NCBI RefSeq assembly: GCF_010669145.1
Contig: NZ_CP048632.1
Span: forward strand, 1,178,001-1,242,000
Direction of reading: 5' to 3'
From: Rhizobium oryzihabitans
Lineage (GTDB): Bacteria; Pseudomonadota; Alphaproteobacteria; Rhizobiales; Rhizobiaceae
DNA length: 64,000 nt
Shown piece by piece: positions 43,640 to 52,264 of this stretch (within the stretch, counting starts at the first letter, position 1; each line of letters starts with the position of its first letter). Both the position numbers and the translations under genes were made by a program. The notes under the pieces were generated by a model that did no database searches, was not told where the DNA came from, and worked only from the letters and a program-made list of their open reading frames with translations.

Positions 43640-44349
43640 TGGTATTGCCGACGCCGTTGTTTTTCGCGCTCGCGCCATTCCTTCAGCAGGGTCTGGCGGC
43701 GGCGTGGGTAACGCTTGCCCGTCACGTGGAAACTCTCGATGCGGTCGGCCCGGAAACTGCGGAAATCCTGCCGCGTCTCGCACCATGCGAGCACCACCCG
43801 CACAAGATCGAAAAAAGCAAGCGCGAAGGGCCAGACCACCCGCTCAGTCGCCTCTCCCTTTTCATCGCGATAGGTCAGTACGACCTTCATTTCCTTGCGG
43901 ATCGTATCGCGAATGGCGGCGAGATCGACGCGGATGGCGGCCAGGGCCTGTCCGGGGCCGACGAGCAGCGTGGAATTGTCGAGTTCCTCGCGCAGGGTGT
44001 CGGGCAAGACGGCACCGATCTTCACGAGCGCATCACGGGCGGCCTGCGCCAACCCCTCATCGGCGCGGCCCGCCACCCAGCGCGACCCGAGCACCAGCGC
44101 CTCGATCTCCTGTTGCGAGAACATCAGCGGCGGCAACAGGAAACCGGGGCGCAGCACGTAACCTACACCCGCCTCGCCCTCAATGTCCGCACCCTGCGCC
44201 TGCAGCGTTGCAATATCACGGTAAAGCGTGCGCAGGCTGACGCCGGTCTGCGCGGCCAGCGCCGTGCCGCTGACCGGCATGCGGTGGGAGCGCAGGATCT
44301 GCAACAGATCAAGAAGCCGTTGTGAGCGCGACACGCGACCTTCCTCCAC
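43624..44349 (-). CDS. YafY-type HTH/WYL-domain transcriptional regulator
   Basis: A 241-residue paralogue of 33592-34311, with HTH (SRSQRLLDLLQILRSHRMPV...SLRTLYRDIATLQ), the linker GVGYVLRPGFLLPPLMFSQQE, and a C-terminal WYL-like domain (VLTYRDE...WPFALAFFDLVRVVLAWCETR). The C-terminus is strongly basic (EWREREKQRRRQYHADRN). It precedes the VOC gene, its probable target. The start codon at 44349 gives MEEGRVSRSQR, and an internal Val at residue 6 could also serve. Confidence 0.88.
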   Translation of the reverse strand: MEEGRVSRSQRLLDLLQILRSHRMPVSGTALAAQTGVSLRTLYRDIATLQAQGADIEGEAGVGYVLRPGFLLPPLMFSQQEIEALVLGSRWVAGRADEGLAQAARDALVKIGAVLPDTLREELDNSTLLVGPGQALAAIRVDLAAIRDTIRKEMKVVLTYRDEKGEATERVVWPFALAFFDLVRVVLAWCETRQDFRSFRADRIESFHVTGKRYPRRRQTLLKEWREREKQRRRQYHADRN

Positions 44350-44517
44350 ATTCCAATCTGCCGTTGGCGATCTTTCGTGCCCGACAGGTAGCGCCGCCTG
44401 CCGCCGGGCGCAATCGCGTAAAAAAGGGTGGACAATAGAGGCCTGCCATTATGTAGATATGCCCCGGGTTTTTGCTCCCATCACCACCCAGCTCACAGGC
44501 ATTTTCGAGTCTCCGCC

Positions 44518-45444
44518 ATGATCGTTCGTCCAAAACCGAACCTGCTGCAACTTTTCATCATCGTGCGCGGCTCCATCATCGTCCGCATCTTTCCGCAGGT
44601 GCTTGCCGTTTTCCTGCTGTCGACGCTCGTCGTCTGGGCGCACAAGGATCGGCCCGACCTGGTGCAGGCGCTGAACGGCGCGCCGTTTTCACTGCTGGGT
44701 ATTGCGCTTTCGGTCTTCCTCGGCTTTCGCGCCAATGCCTGTTACGACCGCTGGTGGGAAGCCCGCAAGCAATGGGGTGCACTGATTACCGTGGCGCGCA
44801 CGCTCTCGCGCCAGAGCGCCCTTCTGGAAAGCCGGCAGGGCGTCACCGATCCCGTCTCGCGCCGACGGGTCATCGATCTCGCCATCGTCTTCTGCCACGA
44901 GCTGGTTTCGCATCTGCGCCCGGGCGGGGCGAAATCGGCTGTTGCCGGGCTCATCCCGGATGATCTGGCGGAGAGCTATGCCCGCAGCCGCAACAGGCCG
45001 GAAATGCTCCTGCGCGGAATTTCCAGCGATCTCGTTGCCGCAAACGCAAAAGGGCAGATCAGCGATATCCAGTTGCAGATGCTGGATGCCACCGTGCAGC
45101 AGATGGGGGCCGCACTTGCCTCCTGCGAGCGTATTCGCCACACGCCGGTTCCCTTCGGTTATTCGCTGCTGCTGCACCGCACCGCGCACCTCTTCTGCCT
45201 TTTGCTGCCCTTTGGTTTCACCGATCTGCTCGGCTGGGCCACGCCATTTACCAGCACACTGATCGCCTACACATTTTTCGGCCTCGATGCCCTGTCCGAC
45301 GAGCTGGAAGACCCCTTCGGCACCGGCTTCAATGCGCTGCCGATCAATTCGCTCGCCACCGTCATCGAGATCAATCTGCGCGAGGCGATGGGCGAGACGG
45401 ACCTTCCGGCCGATCCGCGCCCGGTGGATTACGTATTGATGTGA
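44518..45444 (+). CDS. Bestrophin family (YneE-type) ion channel protein
   Basis: A 308-residue membrane protein of the bestrophin/UPF0187 family. It starts MIVRPKPNLLQLFIIVRGSII, has four hydrophobic segments, and carries the conserved FLGFRANACYDRWWEARKQWG block and PFGFTDLLGWATPF. Bacterial members form pentameric cation or anion channels. The start at 44518 gives the family N-terminus although the ribosome site is weak; the upstream in-frame codon at 44428 is unlikely. Confidence 0.9.
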   Translation: MIVRPKPNLLQLFIIVRGSIIVRIFPQVLAVFLLSTLVVWAHKDRPDLVQALNGAPFSLLGIALSVFLGFRANACYDRWWEARKQWGALITVARTLSRQSALLESRQGVTDPVSRRRVIDLAIVFCHELVSHLRPGGAKSAVAGLIPDDLAESYARSRNRPEMLLRGISSDLVAANAKGQISDIQLQMLDATVQQMGAALASCERIRHTPVPFGYSLLLHRTAHLFCLLLPFGFTDLLGWATPFTSTLIAYTFFGLDALSDELEDPFGTGFNALPINSLATVIEINLREAMGETDLPADPRPVDYVLM

Positions 45445-45553
45445 TATCGCCCACCCGGTTGAAACCGATGGCGCGGACACCAGTTAATAAAAGACCGCTT
45501 CCCCGTCCGGCAGTCCTTGCCGGTCATGTTTTCAGCAAACAGGAGAGACATCC

Positions 45554-46381
45554 ATGTATCACATCAACGCCAACGGCGCGAATATTCCCGCCCTCGGTTT
45601 CGGCACCTTCCGCATTCCGGAAGACGATGTGCGGCGCATTCTGCCGGAGGCGCTGAAACTCGGTTTCCGCCATGTCGACACCGCGCAGATCTACAAGAAC
45701 GAAGGTGCGGTCGGCGAGGTCATCGCGCAATCAGGCATTTCCCGGCACGATATTTTCCTGACCACCAAGGTCTGGGTGGACCGCTACCGGCACGATGATT
45801 TTCTAGCCTCGGTCGATGAAAGCCTGCAGAAATTGAAGACGGATTATGTCGATCTCCTGCTCCTGCACTGGCCGAAAAGCGATGTGCCGCTGGCGGAACG
45901 GATCGGTGCGCTGAACGAGGTGCGCAAAGCCGGAAAGGTCCGCAATATCGGCATTTCCAACTTCAACGTGGCGCTGACCGAAGAGGCGGTTAAACTGTCC
46001 GACACGCCGCTTGCCACCAACCAGATCGAATACCATCCCTATCTCGACCAGACGAAGGTGATCTCGGCAGCGCGCAAAAACGGGCTTTCGGTCACCGCCT
46101 ATTATCTGATGGCCGATGGCAGGGTGCCGAACGATCCGGTGCTGAAGGATATCGGCGCAAGGCACGGCAAGACGGCGGCACAGGTGACCCTGCGCTGGGC
46201 CGTGCAGCAGCCGGATGTCGTGGCGCTTTCCAAGACCGCGACGGAAAGCCGCCTGAAGGAGAATTTCGACATCTTCGATTTTGCGCTCACGGAAGAGGAA
46301 ATGCAGGCGATCCACGCGCTTGCCAAACCGAACGGCCGCATCGTCAGCCCCGGCCACCTCGCACCCGATTGGGACGATTGA
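45554..46381 (+). CDS. Aldo/keto reductase
   Basis: A 275-residue (beta/alpha)8 NADPH-dependent reductase. The catalytic tetrad is Asp42, Tyr47, Lys72 and His105 (DTAQIYKNE, TKVW, LLLHWP). It resembles 2,5-diketo-D-gluconate reductases and other AKR5 members; substrates are typically aldehydes such as methylglyoxal. AGGAGAGACATCC precedes the ATG. It is a single-gene unit. Confidence 0.92.
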   Translation: MYHINANGANIPALGFGTFRIPEDDVRRILPEALKLGFRHVDTAQIYKNEGAVGEVIAQSGISRHDIFLTTKVWVDRYRHDDFLASVDESLQKLKTDYVDLLLLHWPKSDVPLAERIGALNEVRKAGKVRNIGISNFNVALTEEAVKLSDTPLATNQIEYHPYLDQTKVISAARKNGLSVTAYYLMADGRVPNDPVLKDIGARHGKTAAQVTLRWAVQQPDVVALSKTATESRLKENFDIFDFALTEEEMQAIHALAKPNGRIVSPGHLAPDWDD

Positions 46382-46411
46382 GACAACCGGTAGCGTGAGC
46401 CCGGCTCGGCC

Positions 46412-47023
46412 TCACCGCTGCGTCAAAGCCAGTTTCGCCCCGAGCGCCACGAAAGCGGCGGCGAAACTGCGTCTCAGCCAGGTGAGCACGGCCGGGCGCG
46501 CCACCACTTGGCGCCTGACCGAGGCGGCAAAGCAGCCGTAAAGCGCAAACACCAGAAACGTCATGGCCATGAAGATCAGCCCCAGATCGACCATGCGCCA
46601 TGTCGGAGAAACCTCCTCCGGCGCAATGAATTGCGGCAGGAACGCGAAAAAGAAGATCGACAGTTTCGGGTTCAGGAGATTGATGAGGATCGCCTCGCCG
46701 ATGACCCGTGTCACCCCGCGATGTTCCTGGCCATCATCGATCTTCAGCGCGCCATCTTCGCGAAGCGTGTTCCATGCCATGTAGATGAGATAGGCGACAC
46801 CCAGATATTTGACCACGCCGAAGGCCAGCGCGCTGGCGTGCAGAATGGCGGCAAGGCCGGTGATGGCGGCCAGCAGATGCGGCACGATGCCGAGCGTGCA
46901 GCCGAAGGCCGCAATGATGCTCGCTTTCGCCCCCTGGGAGAGACCGGCGGCGAGCGTGTAAACCACGCCGGTTCCGGGAGAGGCCGCGACGACGAGGGAT
47001 GTGATGAGGAATTCAAGGGTCAT
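46412..47023 (-). CDS. LysE/RhtB family exporter
   Basis: A 203-residue membrane protein with six hydrophobic segments. SPGTGVVYTLAAGLSQGAKASI is the N-terminal family motif, and LLNPKLSIFFFAFLPQF the central one. The position-20 variant SPGTGV marks an RhtB-like subgroup. It is downstream of an AraC regulator on the same strand (235 bases, containing repeat A6); a functional link is possible but unproven. The substrate is unknown. Confidence 0.9.
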   Translation of the reverse strand: MTLEFLITSLVVAASPGTGVVYTLAAGLSQGAKASIIAAFGCTLGIVPHLLAAITGLAAILHASALAFGVVKYLGVAYLIYMAWNTLREDGALKIDDGQEHRGVTRVIGEAILINLLNPKLSIFFFAFLPQFIAPEEVSPTWRMVDLGLIFMAMTFLVFALYGCFAASVRRQVVARPAVLTWLRRSFAAAFVALGAKLALTQR

Positions 47024-47129
47024 GAAAGCTGCAAGTCCTGTGGGATGGAGGACAGGAGCATGACTGTGCCCGGCGCGGGGGTCTTGGATGAAATTGCAGC
47101 TGGATACGGGCTGGGCTCAACCCACTCCT

Positions 47130-47247
47130 CCTCATTCCTGTGCTTGTCACAGGAATCCAGTCGACGCGCGTCTGCGCGGCGGGCAGGTGTCCTTTCAGCC
47201 CAAAGACTTGGGCTGGCTGGATTCCTGTGACAAGCACAGGAATGAGG
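47130..47247. repeat. Mosaic palindromic repeat, family A, copy 6
   Basis: Nearly identical to copies at 10511 and 34385, with the core in the same direction. It lies between the AraC gene stop and the LysE exporter start on the same strand. Confidence 0.92.
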
Positions 47248-47258
47248 GAGGATAGCTT

Positions 47259-48065
47259 CTACGAAACCGCCACCCTATACGCCGCCGGCGTCACCCCGAA
47301 CTGCCGCACGAAAAGCCGGTTCAAATGGCTCTGGTCGGAGAAACCGGCGGAAAAGGCGACATCGGCGGGCGGCGCGCCCTTGGCCAGCGCATCCCGTGCC
47401 AGATGCAGGCGTCGCTGCAAAAGGTAGCGGTGCGGCGTCAGCCCCGTGGCCTTGCTGAAGGATCGAAGGAAGCGGAACTGGCTCATGCCGGCCTCCTGCG
47501 CCAGATCGATTAGGCGCAATGGCCGGGCGGGATCGTCATCGATCCTGCTTTTCGCCCGTCTTATGCTATCGGGTGCCGCCGTCTCGCGTGGTGTTGCCAC
47601 CGTTTCCATTGCACCCACGAGCAGCATCAGCAGGGTCTCGTCGCTGCGAAGGGTGTCACCCCGGCGATCCGTTGCCGTCACGGCTGAAAAAAGCGCGCGG
47701 AACCGATCTGCCAGAGGCCTGATGTCAACGGGATAGGAAAATTCGAAAGTGCCGTGATCTTTTTCGCTGATATCGGCAATGGCGTCCCGTACGATATCGA
47801 TGTCGAGATAGAGCATCCGCCAGGCGCGGCCGCCCTCTCCCAACGGAATGCCGTCATGGACCTCACCCGGGTTGACCGTGATGACATGGCCCGCTTTCGC
47901 CTCCACCATGCCGCGACCGGAGAGCGATTTCTGCGCGCCGCGCTCCACAAGGCCAATGCCGAACTGATCGTGCATGTGGCGTGGGAAGACACGGTCGCTA
48001 TCCGCCACAACCGCAGAGATACCGGGCATGGCAGTTTTCGGCATGAGGAATTGACGACTGCCCAT
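47259..48065 (-). CDS. AraC family transcriptional regulator
   Basis: A 268-residue regulator. The N-terminal AraC-type cupin (about 20-110; HMHDQFGIGLVERG, NPGEVHDGIPL) senses a small molecule. The C-terminal double HTH (about 170-265) includes LIDLAQEAGMSQFRFLRSFSKATGLTPHRYLLQRRL and PADVAFSAGFSDQSHLNRLFVRQFGVTPAAYR. Such regulators often control LysE-type exporters; one lies downstream at 46412. The ribosome site is weak (CAGG). Confidence 0.9.
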   Translation of the reverse strand: MGSRQFLMPKTAMPGISAVVADSDRVFPRHMHDQFGIGLVERGAQKSLSGRGMVEAKAGHVITVNPGEVHDGIPLGEGGRAWRMLYLDIDIVRDAIADISEKDHGTFEFSYPVDIRPLADRFRALFSAVTATDRRGDTLRSDETLLMLLVGAMETVATPRETAAPDSIRRAKSRIDDDPARPLRLIDLAQEAGMSQFRFLRSFSKATGLTPHRYLLQRRLHLARDALAKGAPPADVAFSAGFSDQSHLNRLFVRQFGVTPAAYRVAVS

Positions 48066-48132
48066 AAAAAACCTGGCGCTCCCTTCAAAGAACGCCAGGC
48101 TATCACAGGCAGCCTGCCCCGCACAGGGACGC

Positions 48133-48891
48133 TTACGGATGCATGCCGTTGATCATGCCGAAGACCTGATCGAAATTGCCGTTCTGGGCAGCAAATCGCA
48201 GCGGCTTGCAGCGCTCCACCACCACTTCCCTGTCCTCCGGGCGGTTTGTCAGAATATCCATCACTTCGGAAATGAAGGCCTCGAGCGGCATGGCTCTCTC
48301 GTCGCTTGCCTGCCCTTCGCCCATCAGCGTCGTCTGCACATAGGGCGGCACGATTTCGATGACATCGACCGGGGTCTCTTTCAGCTGCTCACGCAACGCG
48401 ACCGAATAGGCATGGATGGCCGATTTGGTGGCGCTGTAGGTGGGTGTCAGCACCATGGGCACGAAGGCGAGACCGGAGGACACGGTCAACACCGTGGCAT
48501 CGGGCTGCCTGAGGAAATGCGGCAGGAGCGCCGCCGTCAGCCGGATCGGCGCCAGAAGATTGGTGGCGATGGTTTCCTCTGCCGTCTCCAGATAATCCGG
48601 GGCCGCGCCGATATCCTCCGGCCGCATGATGCCGGCATTGTTGATGACGGCGTTGAGCGTCGGGTGCGCCTTGATGAGACTGTCCGCGAAAGCGCGGATG
48701 CCATCGGCATCGGTCGCGTCCATGACCACCGAGGCCATGCCGGGATTGGCCGCCGTCACCTCGTCCAGCACGGTCTGGCGGCGGCCGGAAATGACGATCT
48801 TGTTGCCGAGCCTGTGGAACGCTTCCGCCAGCGCCCGCCCGATGCCGGAGCCGCCACCGGTGATGAGAATGGTGTTGCCTGTCGTTTTCAT
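48133..48891 (-). CDS. Short-chain dehydrogenase/reductase (DltE-like)
   Basis: A 252-residue NAD(P)-dependent SDR. The cofactor motif TGGGSGIG is at 11-18, NNAG at 84-87, and the catalytic Ser139, Tyr152 and Lys156 (YSATK) are all present. It is similar to DltE-like oxidoreductases of unknown substrate. It is divergent from the HxlR regulator, with an inverted repeat between, and is probably its target: SDR genes are frequent HxlR-controlled aldehyde/quinone responses. Confidence 0.92.
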   Translation of the reverse strand: MKTTGNTILITGGGSGIGRALAEAFHRLGNKIVISGRRQTVLDEVTAANPGMASVVMDATDADGIRAFADSLIKAHPTLNAVINNAGIMRPEDIGAAPDYLETAEETIATNLLAPIRLTAALLPHFLRQPDATVLTVSSGLAFVPMVLTPTYSATKSAIHAYSVALREQLKETPVDVIEIVPPYVQTTLMGEGQASDERAMPLEAFISEVMDILTNRPEDREVVVERCKPLRFAAQNGNFDQVFGMINGMHP

Positions 48892-48958
48892 CGGAAAATC
48901 CTTGTCGTGTTGTCGTGCTTGTTGGATGACAGGAAATTAGCTATTCTACTCTCTATTC

Positions 48959-48989
48959 GTAAGTAGGCACCCGAAAGAATTATACTTAC
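48959..48989. promoter_or_regulatory. Candidate HxlR operator
   Basis: Arms GTAAGT and ACTTAC are separated by 19 bases in the 115-base gap between the SDR and HxlR genes. The right arm lies 17 bases upstream of the HxlR start, next to its ribosome site. Confidence 0.5.
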
Positions 48990-49006
48990 CCAAAGGAGAG
49001 TGTAAG

Positions 49007-49438
49007 ATGAAACGGCACGCCGCCGATCCCGTGATCGAGAACAGGCGCAAGGTCCCGCCGCCGACTGAGACTGATCCGGTCATCGAGGCGCTGGTGCAGG
49101 ACATCATCGCGAAAGTCGCGGATAAATGGACGATGCTGATCCTTGAGGTGCTGGAAGAGAACGGCACCCTGCGCTTCACGCAGATCGGCAGGCTGGTCGG
49201 CACCATCAGCCAGAAGATGCTGACGAAAACGCTGAGGCAAATGGAATGCGACGGGCTGGTGCGCCGCACCGTGCACCCCGTCATTCCGCCGCATGTGGAT
49301 TATGATCTCACGCCTCTGGGCAGAACGCTTGGCAGCGCCTTTTGCGGCGTATGGATCTGGGCGGAAACGCACCATGCGGAAATAGAAGAGGCGCGGCGCC
49401 TGTTCAACGAACAGCCGCCGCGCCCCGCATTGGAATAA
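49007..49438 (+). CDS. HxlR family transcriptional regulator
   Basis: A 143-residue winged-helix regulator of the HxlR/YodB type: VADKWTMLILEVLEENGTLRFTQIGRLVGTISQKMLTKTLRQMECDGLV is diagnostic. Members sense quinones, aldehydes or oxidants, some by cysteine chemistry; here the cysteines are Cys84 (MECDG) and Cys115 (FCGVW), of unknown role. AAAGGAGAG precedes the ATG. It is divergent from the SDR gene. Confidence 0.92.
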   Translation: MKRHAADPVIENRRKVPPPTETDPVIEALVQDIIAKVADKWTMLILEVLEENGTLRFTQIGRLVGTISQKMLTKTLRQMECDGLVRRTVHPVIPPHVDYDLTPLGRTLGSAFCGVWIWAETHHAEIEEARRLFNEQPPRPALE

Positions 49439-49445
49439 CGTCGCA

Positions 49446-49841
49446 TCAAGCGAACTGGCTGAGGCCCGGAACCGAAGCGATCACCTGATCGACAACCTCA
49501 TCGCCCGCATGCTGGCGGGCAACCGCGATGGTTTCCTTGGCAAGGGTGGAAATTTCGCCCATGCCGAGGCCCTGGCTCATCAGCTGCTGGCCGAGACCCA
49601 TGATGCCGCCGCCGCCAATCGCGCTCATCAGGCCGCCGAGCAGGCCGCCACCGTTGCCGGCGCCCTCGCCGTTATACTGCGCCACCAGATCGCTGGCGCC
49701 CGGAATGGCTTCGATCATGCGGGCGATCGGACCGTCTGCCGCCTCGCGCTGGAGAAAACCCAGAATCATGCCAACGGCCTTTTCGGCCAGTGCAGGGTCG
49801 ATACCCGCCTTTGCGGCGATCTGATCTACGACTTCGTTCAT
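49446..49841 (-). CDS. Conserved small protein, DUF2267/DUF2780-like
   Basis: A 131-residue protein. An N-terminal helical part (MNEVVDQIAAKAGIDPALAEKAVGMILGFLQREA) is followed by a glycine-rich centre (about 60-88) and a C-terminal helical part. I assign the family only loosely from the repeated amphipathic helix pattern; the function is unknown. The start has GGAGGCAAGA. The palindrome TGACGTTAACGTCA lies 40 bases upstream. Confidence 0.65.
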   Translation of the reverse strand: MNEVVDQIAAKAGIDPALAEKAVGMILGFLQREAADGPIARMIEAIPGASDLVAQYNGEGAGNGGGLLGGLMSAIGGGGIMGLGQQLMSQGLGMGEISTLAKETIAVARQHAGDEVVDQVIASVPGLSQFA

Positions 49842-49881
49842 TCTTGCCTCCTGTTGAAAAACGACGCCAACATCGAATAAC

Positions 49882-49895
49882 TGACGTTAACGTCA
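49882..49895. promoter_or_regulatory. 14-base perfect palindrome upstream of the DUF gene
   Basis: TGACGTTAACGTCA lies 40-53 bases upstream of the start at 49841 and continues as ACGTAAA, which gives a third ACGT half-site. It looks like a dimeric regulator site. No regulator is adjacent. The rest of the gap to 50113 shows no gene. Confidence 0.5.
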
Positions 49896-50113
49896 ACGTA
49901 AAACAATCCCATGCCGCATTCAAGCGGGCGGCGGGCGGGTGCGGCAACTTTCATGAGGCGGTTTTTCTTCATCGCCATCAAGCAGTTGTTGCGCCTTGAA
50001 ACTGTCCTTATAAGATCATCACAACCAAACTATGAAAAGGCCGCTTTTACAGGCAGCGGCCAAAGCATGCTTGTAACGCTTTAATTCGCGTCAGCCGCAG
50101 GAGAAAATGGTCG

Positions 50114-51691
50114 ATGTTGCAGGACGGACAGCTCTATATCGGGACCAGCCGCAATCCGGACGACAGCCTGAACAAGGGCGAATATCTGGAGCTGAAATTC
50201 GGCAACCGTCACGGCCTCATCACCGGCGCGACGGGAACGGGCAAGACCGTGACCTTGCAGGTTCTGGCCGAAAGCTTCTCCAAGGCCGGCGTTCCCGTTT
50301 TCTGCGCCGATATCAAGGGCGATCTTTCCGGTATCGCCGCTGAGGGCGAGGCGAAAGACTGGGTGCAGAAACGCGCCGAGCAGATCGGCTTTACGGATTT
50401 TTCCTATGGCAAGTCGCCGGTGATCTTCTGGGATCTCTACGGTGAAAAAGGCCATCGCGTGCGCGCCACCATCGCCGAAATGGGGCCGCTGCTGCTCGCC
50501 CGGCTGATGGATGCATCGGAAGCGCAGGAAGGCGTGCTGAACATCGCCTTCAAGATCGCCGACCAGGGCGGGCTGCCGCTGCTGGACCTCAAGGATCTGC
50601 AATCGCTGCTGAACTACATGGGCGAAAACGCAACGGCGCTTTCCAACCAGTTCGGCCTTATCTCCAAGGCCTCGGTCGGCTCGCTGCAACGCGGGCTGCT
50701 TGTCCTCGAACAGCAGGGTGCGGCGAATTTCTTCGGCGAACCCGCACTCAAGATCGCCGACATCATGCGCGTCGGCACCGATGGGCGTGGCACGGTTTCG
50801 GTTCTCGCCGCCGACAAGCTGATGATGAATCCACGTCTTTACGCCACCTTCCTGCTGTGGATGCTCTCGGAACTCTTCGAGGAACTGCCGGAAGTGGGCG
50901 ACCCGGAAAAGCCACGCCTGGTGTTCTTTTTCGACGAGGCGCATCTGCTGTTCAACGACGCGCCGCGGGTGCTGGTCGAGCGCGTGGAGCAGGTGGTGCG
51001 GCTTATCCGCTCCAAGGGCGTGGGCGTTTATTTCGTCACGCAGAACCCGCTTGATGTGCCGGAAACCGTCCTCGCCCAGCTGGGCAACCGCGTGCAGCAC
51101 GCGCTTCGCGCCTATACGCCGCGCGAACAGAAGGCCGTGAGAACGGCGGCCGATACGTTCCGCCAGAACCCGGCTTTCAACACGGCCGACATCATCACCA
51201 CGCTCGGCACGGGTGAAGCGCTGATTTCCACCCTGCATGACAAGGGCGCGCCTTCCATCGTGGAGCGTACCCTCGTGCGGCCGCCATCGGGCCGTGTCGG
51301 GCCGCTGACGGATGCCGAGCGCAAATCGCTGATCGATCTGAGCCCGGTTGCCGGCCAATATGACAAGGATATCGACCGGGAATCAGCCTTCGAAATCCTC
51401 AATGCCCGCGCCCAGAAGGCGGCGGAAGCCGAAGCCGCCAAACGCGCGGAAGAGGAAAACACCGCAAACCAGTCCGACAATGCCTCGGGACGCTGGCGTC
51501 TGCCAGGCTTCGGCGATGACGAACCCACGCAGGCCTCCACCACCGGCACCCGCAATGGCGGGGCACGCAAGACGAGCGGCTACCAGCGCGAGACGGTGAT
51601 CGAGGCGGCGATGAAAAGTGCTGCCCGCTCGGTTGCAACCTCTGTCGGTCGGGCGATCGTGCGGGGGATTTTGGGGAGCTTGAAGCGGTAA
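50114..51691 (+). CDS. HerA/DUF853-type helicase-like ATPase
   Basis: A 525-residue ATPase of the HerA-FtsK superfamily (DUF853/YjgR-like). Walker A GATGTGKT is at 38-45, and the Walker B region [12 protein letters not shown] with Asp274/Glu275 is present; the arginine-finger region [28 protein letters not shown] follows. The C-terminal 130 residues are Ala/Glu-rich then Arg-rich and probably disordered. Unlike defence or repair HerA it has no nuclease partner nearby. AGGAGAAAATGG precedes the ATG. Cellular role is not established. Confidence 0.9.
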   Translation: MLQDGQLYIGTSRNPDDSLNKGEYLELKFGNRHGLITGATGTGKTVTLQVLAESFSKAGVPVFCADIKGDLSGIAAEGEAKDWVQKRAEQIGFTDFSYGKSPVIFWDLYGEKGHRVRATIAEMGPLLLARLMDASEAQEGVLNIAFKIADQGGLPLLDLKDLQSLLNYMGENATALSNQFGLISKASVGSLQRGLLVLEQQGAANFFGEPALKIADIMRVGTDGRGTVSVLAADKLMMNPRLYATFLLWMLSELFEELPEVGDPEKPRLVFFFDEAHLLFNDAPRVLVERVEQVVRLIRSKGVGVYFVTQNPLDVPETVLAQLGNRVQHALRAYTPREQKAVRTAADTFRQNPAFNTADIITTLGTGEALISTLHDKGAPSIVERTLVRPPSGRVGPLTDAERKSLIDLSPVAGQYDKDIDRESAFEILNARAQKAAEAEAAKRAEEENTANQSDNASGRWRLPGFGDDEPTQASTTGTRNGGARKTSGYQRETVIEAAMKSAARSVATSVGRAIVRGILGSLKR

Positions 51692-51773
51692 AGCGATACG
51701 TTTCAGCCGGTCTACCGCAAAGGTCGCACCTGTTGGGGCAGGCTCCATGCTTACAGCGTTTCCGTAAGCTCCT

Positions 51774-51890
51774 TCCGTCATACCGGCCTTGCGCCGGTAT
51801 CCAGCCGACACGCGTCTGCGTGGCGGAGAGAGTCTTTTCAGCCCAATGACTTGGGCTGACTGGATTCCGGCTCAAGGCCGGAATGACGGA
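51774..51890. repeat. Mosaic palindromic repeat with family A core and different ends
   Basis: The core carries CGACACGCGTCTGCGTGGCG and CAGCCCAATGACTTGGGCTG as in family A, but the terminal hairpins read CGTCATACCGGCCTTGCGCC and its partner ATTCCGGCTCAAGGCCGGAA. It joins families A and C. It lies in the 340-base gap before the ABC-F leader. Confidence 0.88.
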
Positions 51891-52033
51891 AGTGGAGGCG
51901 TCTGGCGATCAATCGTCGCTGCGCGCCCATACCGCATTCCCTAACCTCCCCCTTTTACAAAACCCATTGCCTCCCAACGCCGCCGCTGTTAAGCATCGAT
52001 CAGTTCAACCCGTATCAAGAAAGGAGGCTTCGC

Positions 52034-52108
52034 ATGGATATTTCCTGCTTCTGGCGCAACCGCCAGCTCTGCCACCTTTTTGCCCTGCAGACGCGTTTGC
52101 AGGGCTGA
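52034..52108 (+). CDS. 24-residue leader peptide of the ABC-F gene
   Basis: AAAGGAGG, the strongest ribosome site in the area, lies nine bases before ATG 52034. The peptide begins MDISCFWRNRQLC and ends ALQTRLQG. Its last codons overlap one arm set of an 8-bp hairpin (GCCCTGCA/TGCAGGGC, 52082-52105). The terminator-like hairpin at 52143-52180 and the ABC-F start at 52265 follow. ABC-F ribosome-protection genes are commonly induced by antibiotics through such leaders. It is too short for standard gene finding. Confidence 0.7.
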   Translation: MDISCFWRNRQLCHLFALQTRLQG

Positions 52109-52142
52109 CCGGAACACCAAACACTCTGGTTTGCCCAAAAGG

Positions 52143-52180
52143 CCGCGCAGAAAGCAGCATGTCTGCGGTTGCGCATTTTT
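52143..52180 (+). terminator. Attenuator-type terminator before the ABC-F gene
   Basis: GCGCA (52145-52149) pairs with TGCGC (52170-52174), enclosing GCAG/CTGC, followed by ATTTTT (52175-52180). The segment GTCTGC (52161-52166) in it can instead pair with GCAGAC (52087-52092) inside the leader reading frame, giving a possible antiterminator. It lies 85 bases before the ABC-F start. Confidence 0.6.
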
Positions 52181-52264
52181 CATAACTGACCAACTCGAGC
52201 TGAACGCAGTCCTGCCCATGGCGGAGCACGGCTCGTTGCTGGTCCGTTTGCCAGAGACGACTTC

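Noticed and set aside
50081..51358. A 425-residue open frame on the minus strand
   Set aside because: Antisense to the HerA-like ATPase gene, which carries Walker motifs.
50114..51691. HerA-like ATPase as part of an anti-phage HerA-nuclease system
   Set aside because: No NurA, DUF4297 or other nuclease or Sir2 partner is next to it; the neighbours are a small DUF gene and an ABC-F gene.
10511..51890. Repeated palindromes taken as a possible CRISPR array
   Set aside because: The copies are dispersed single elements kilobases apart with no regular spacers and no cas genes.
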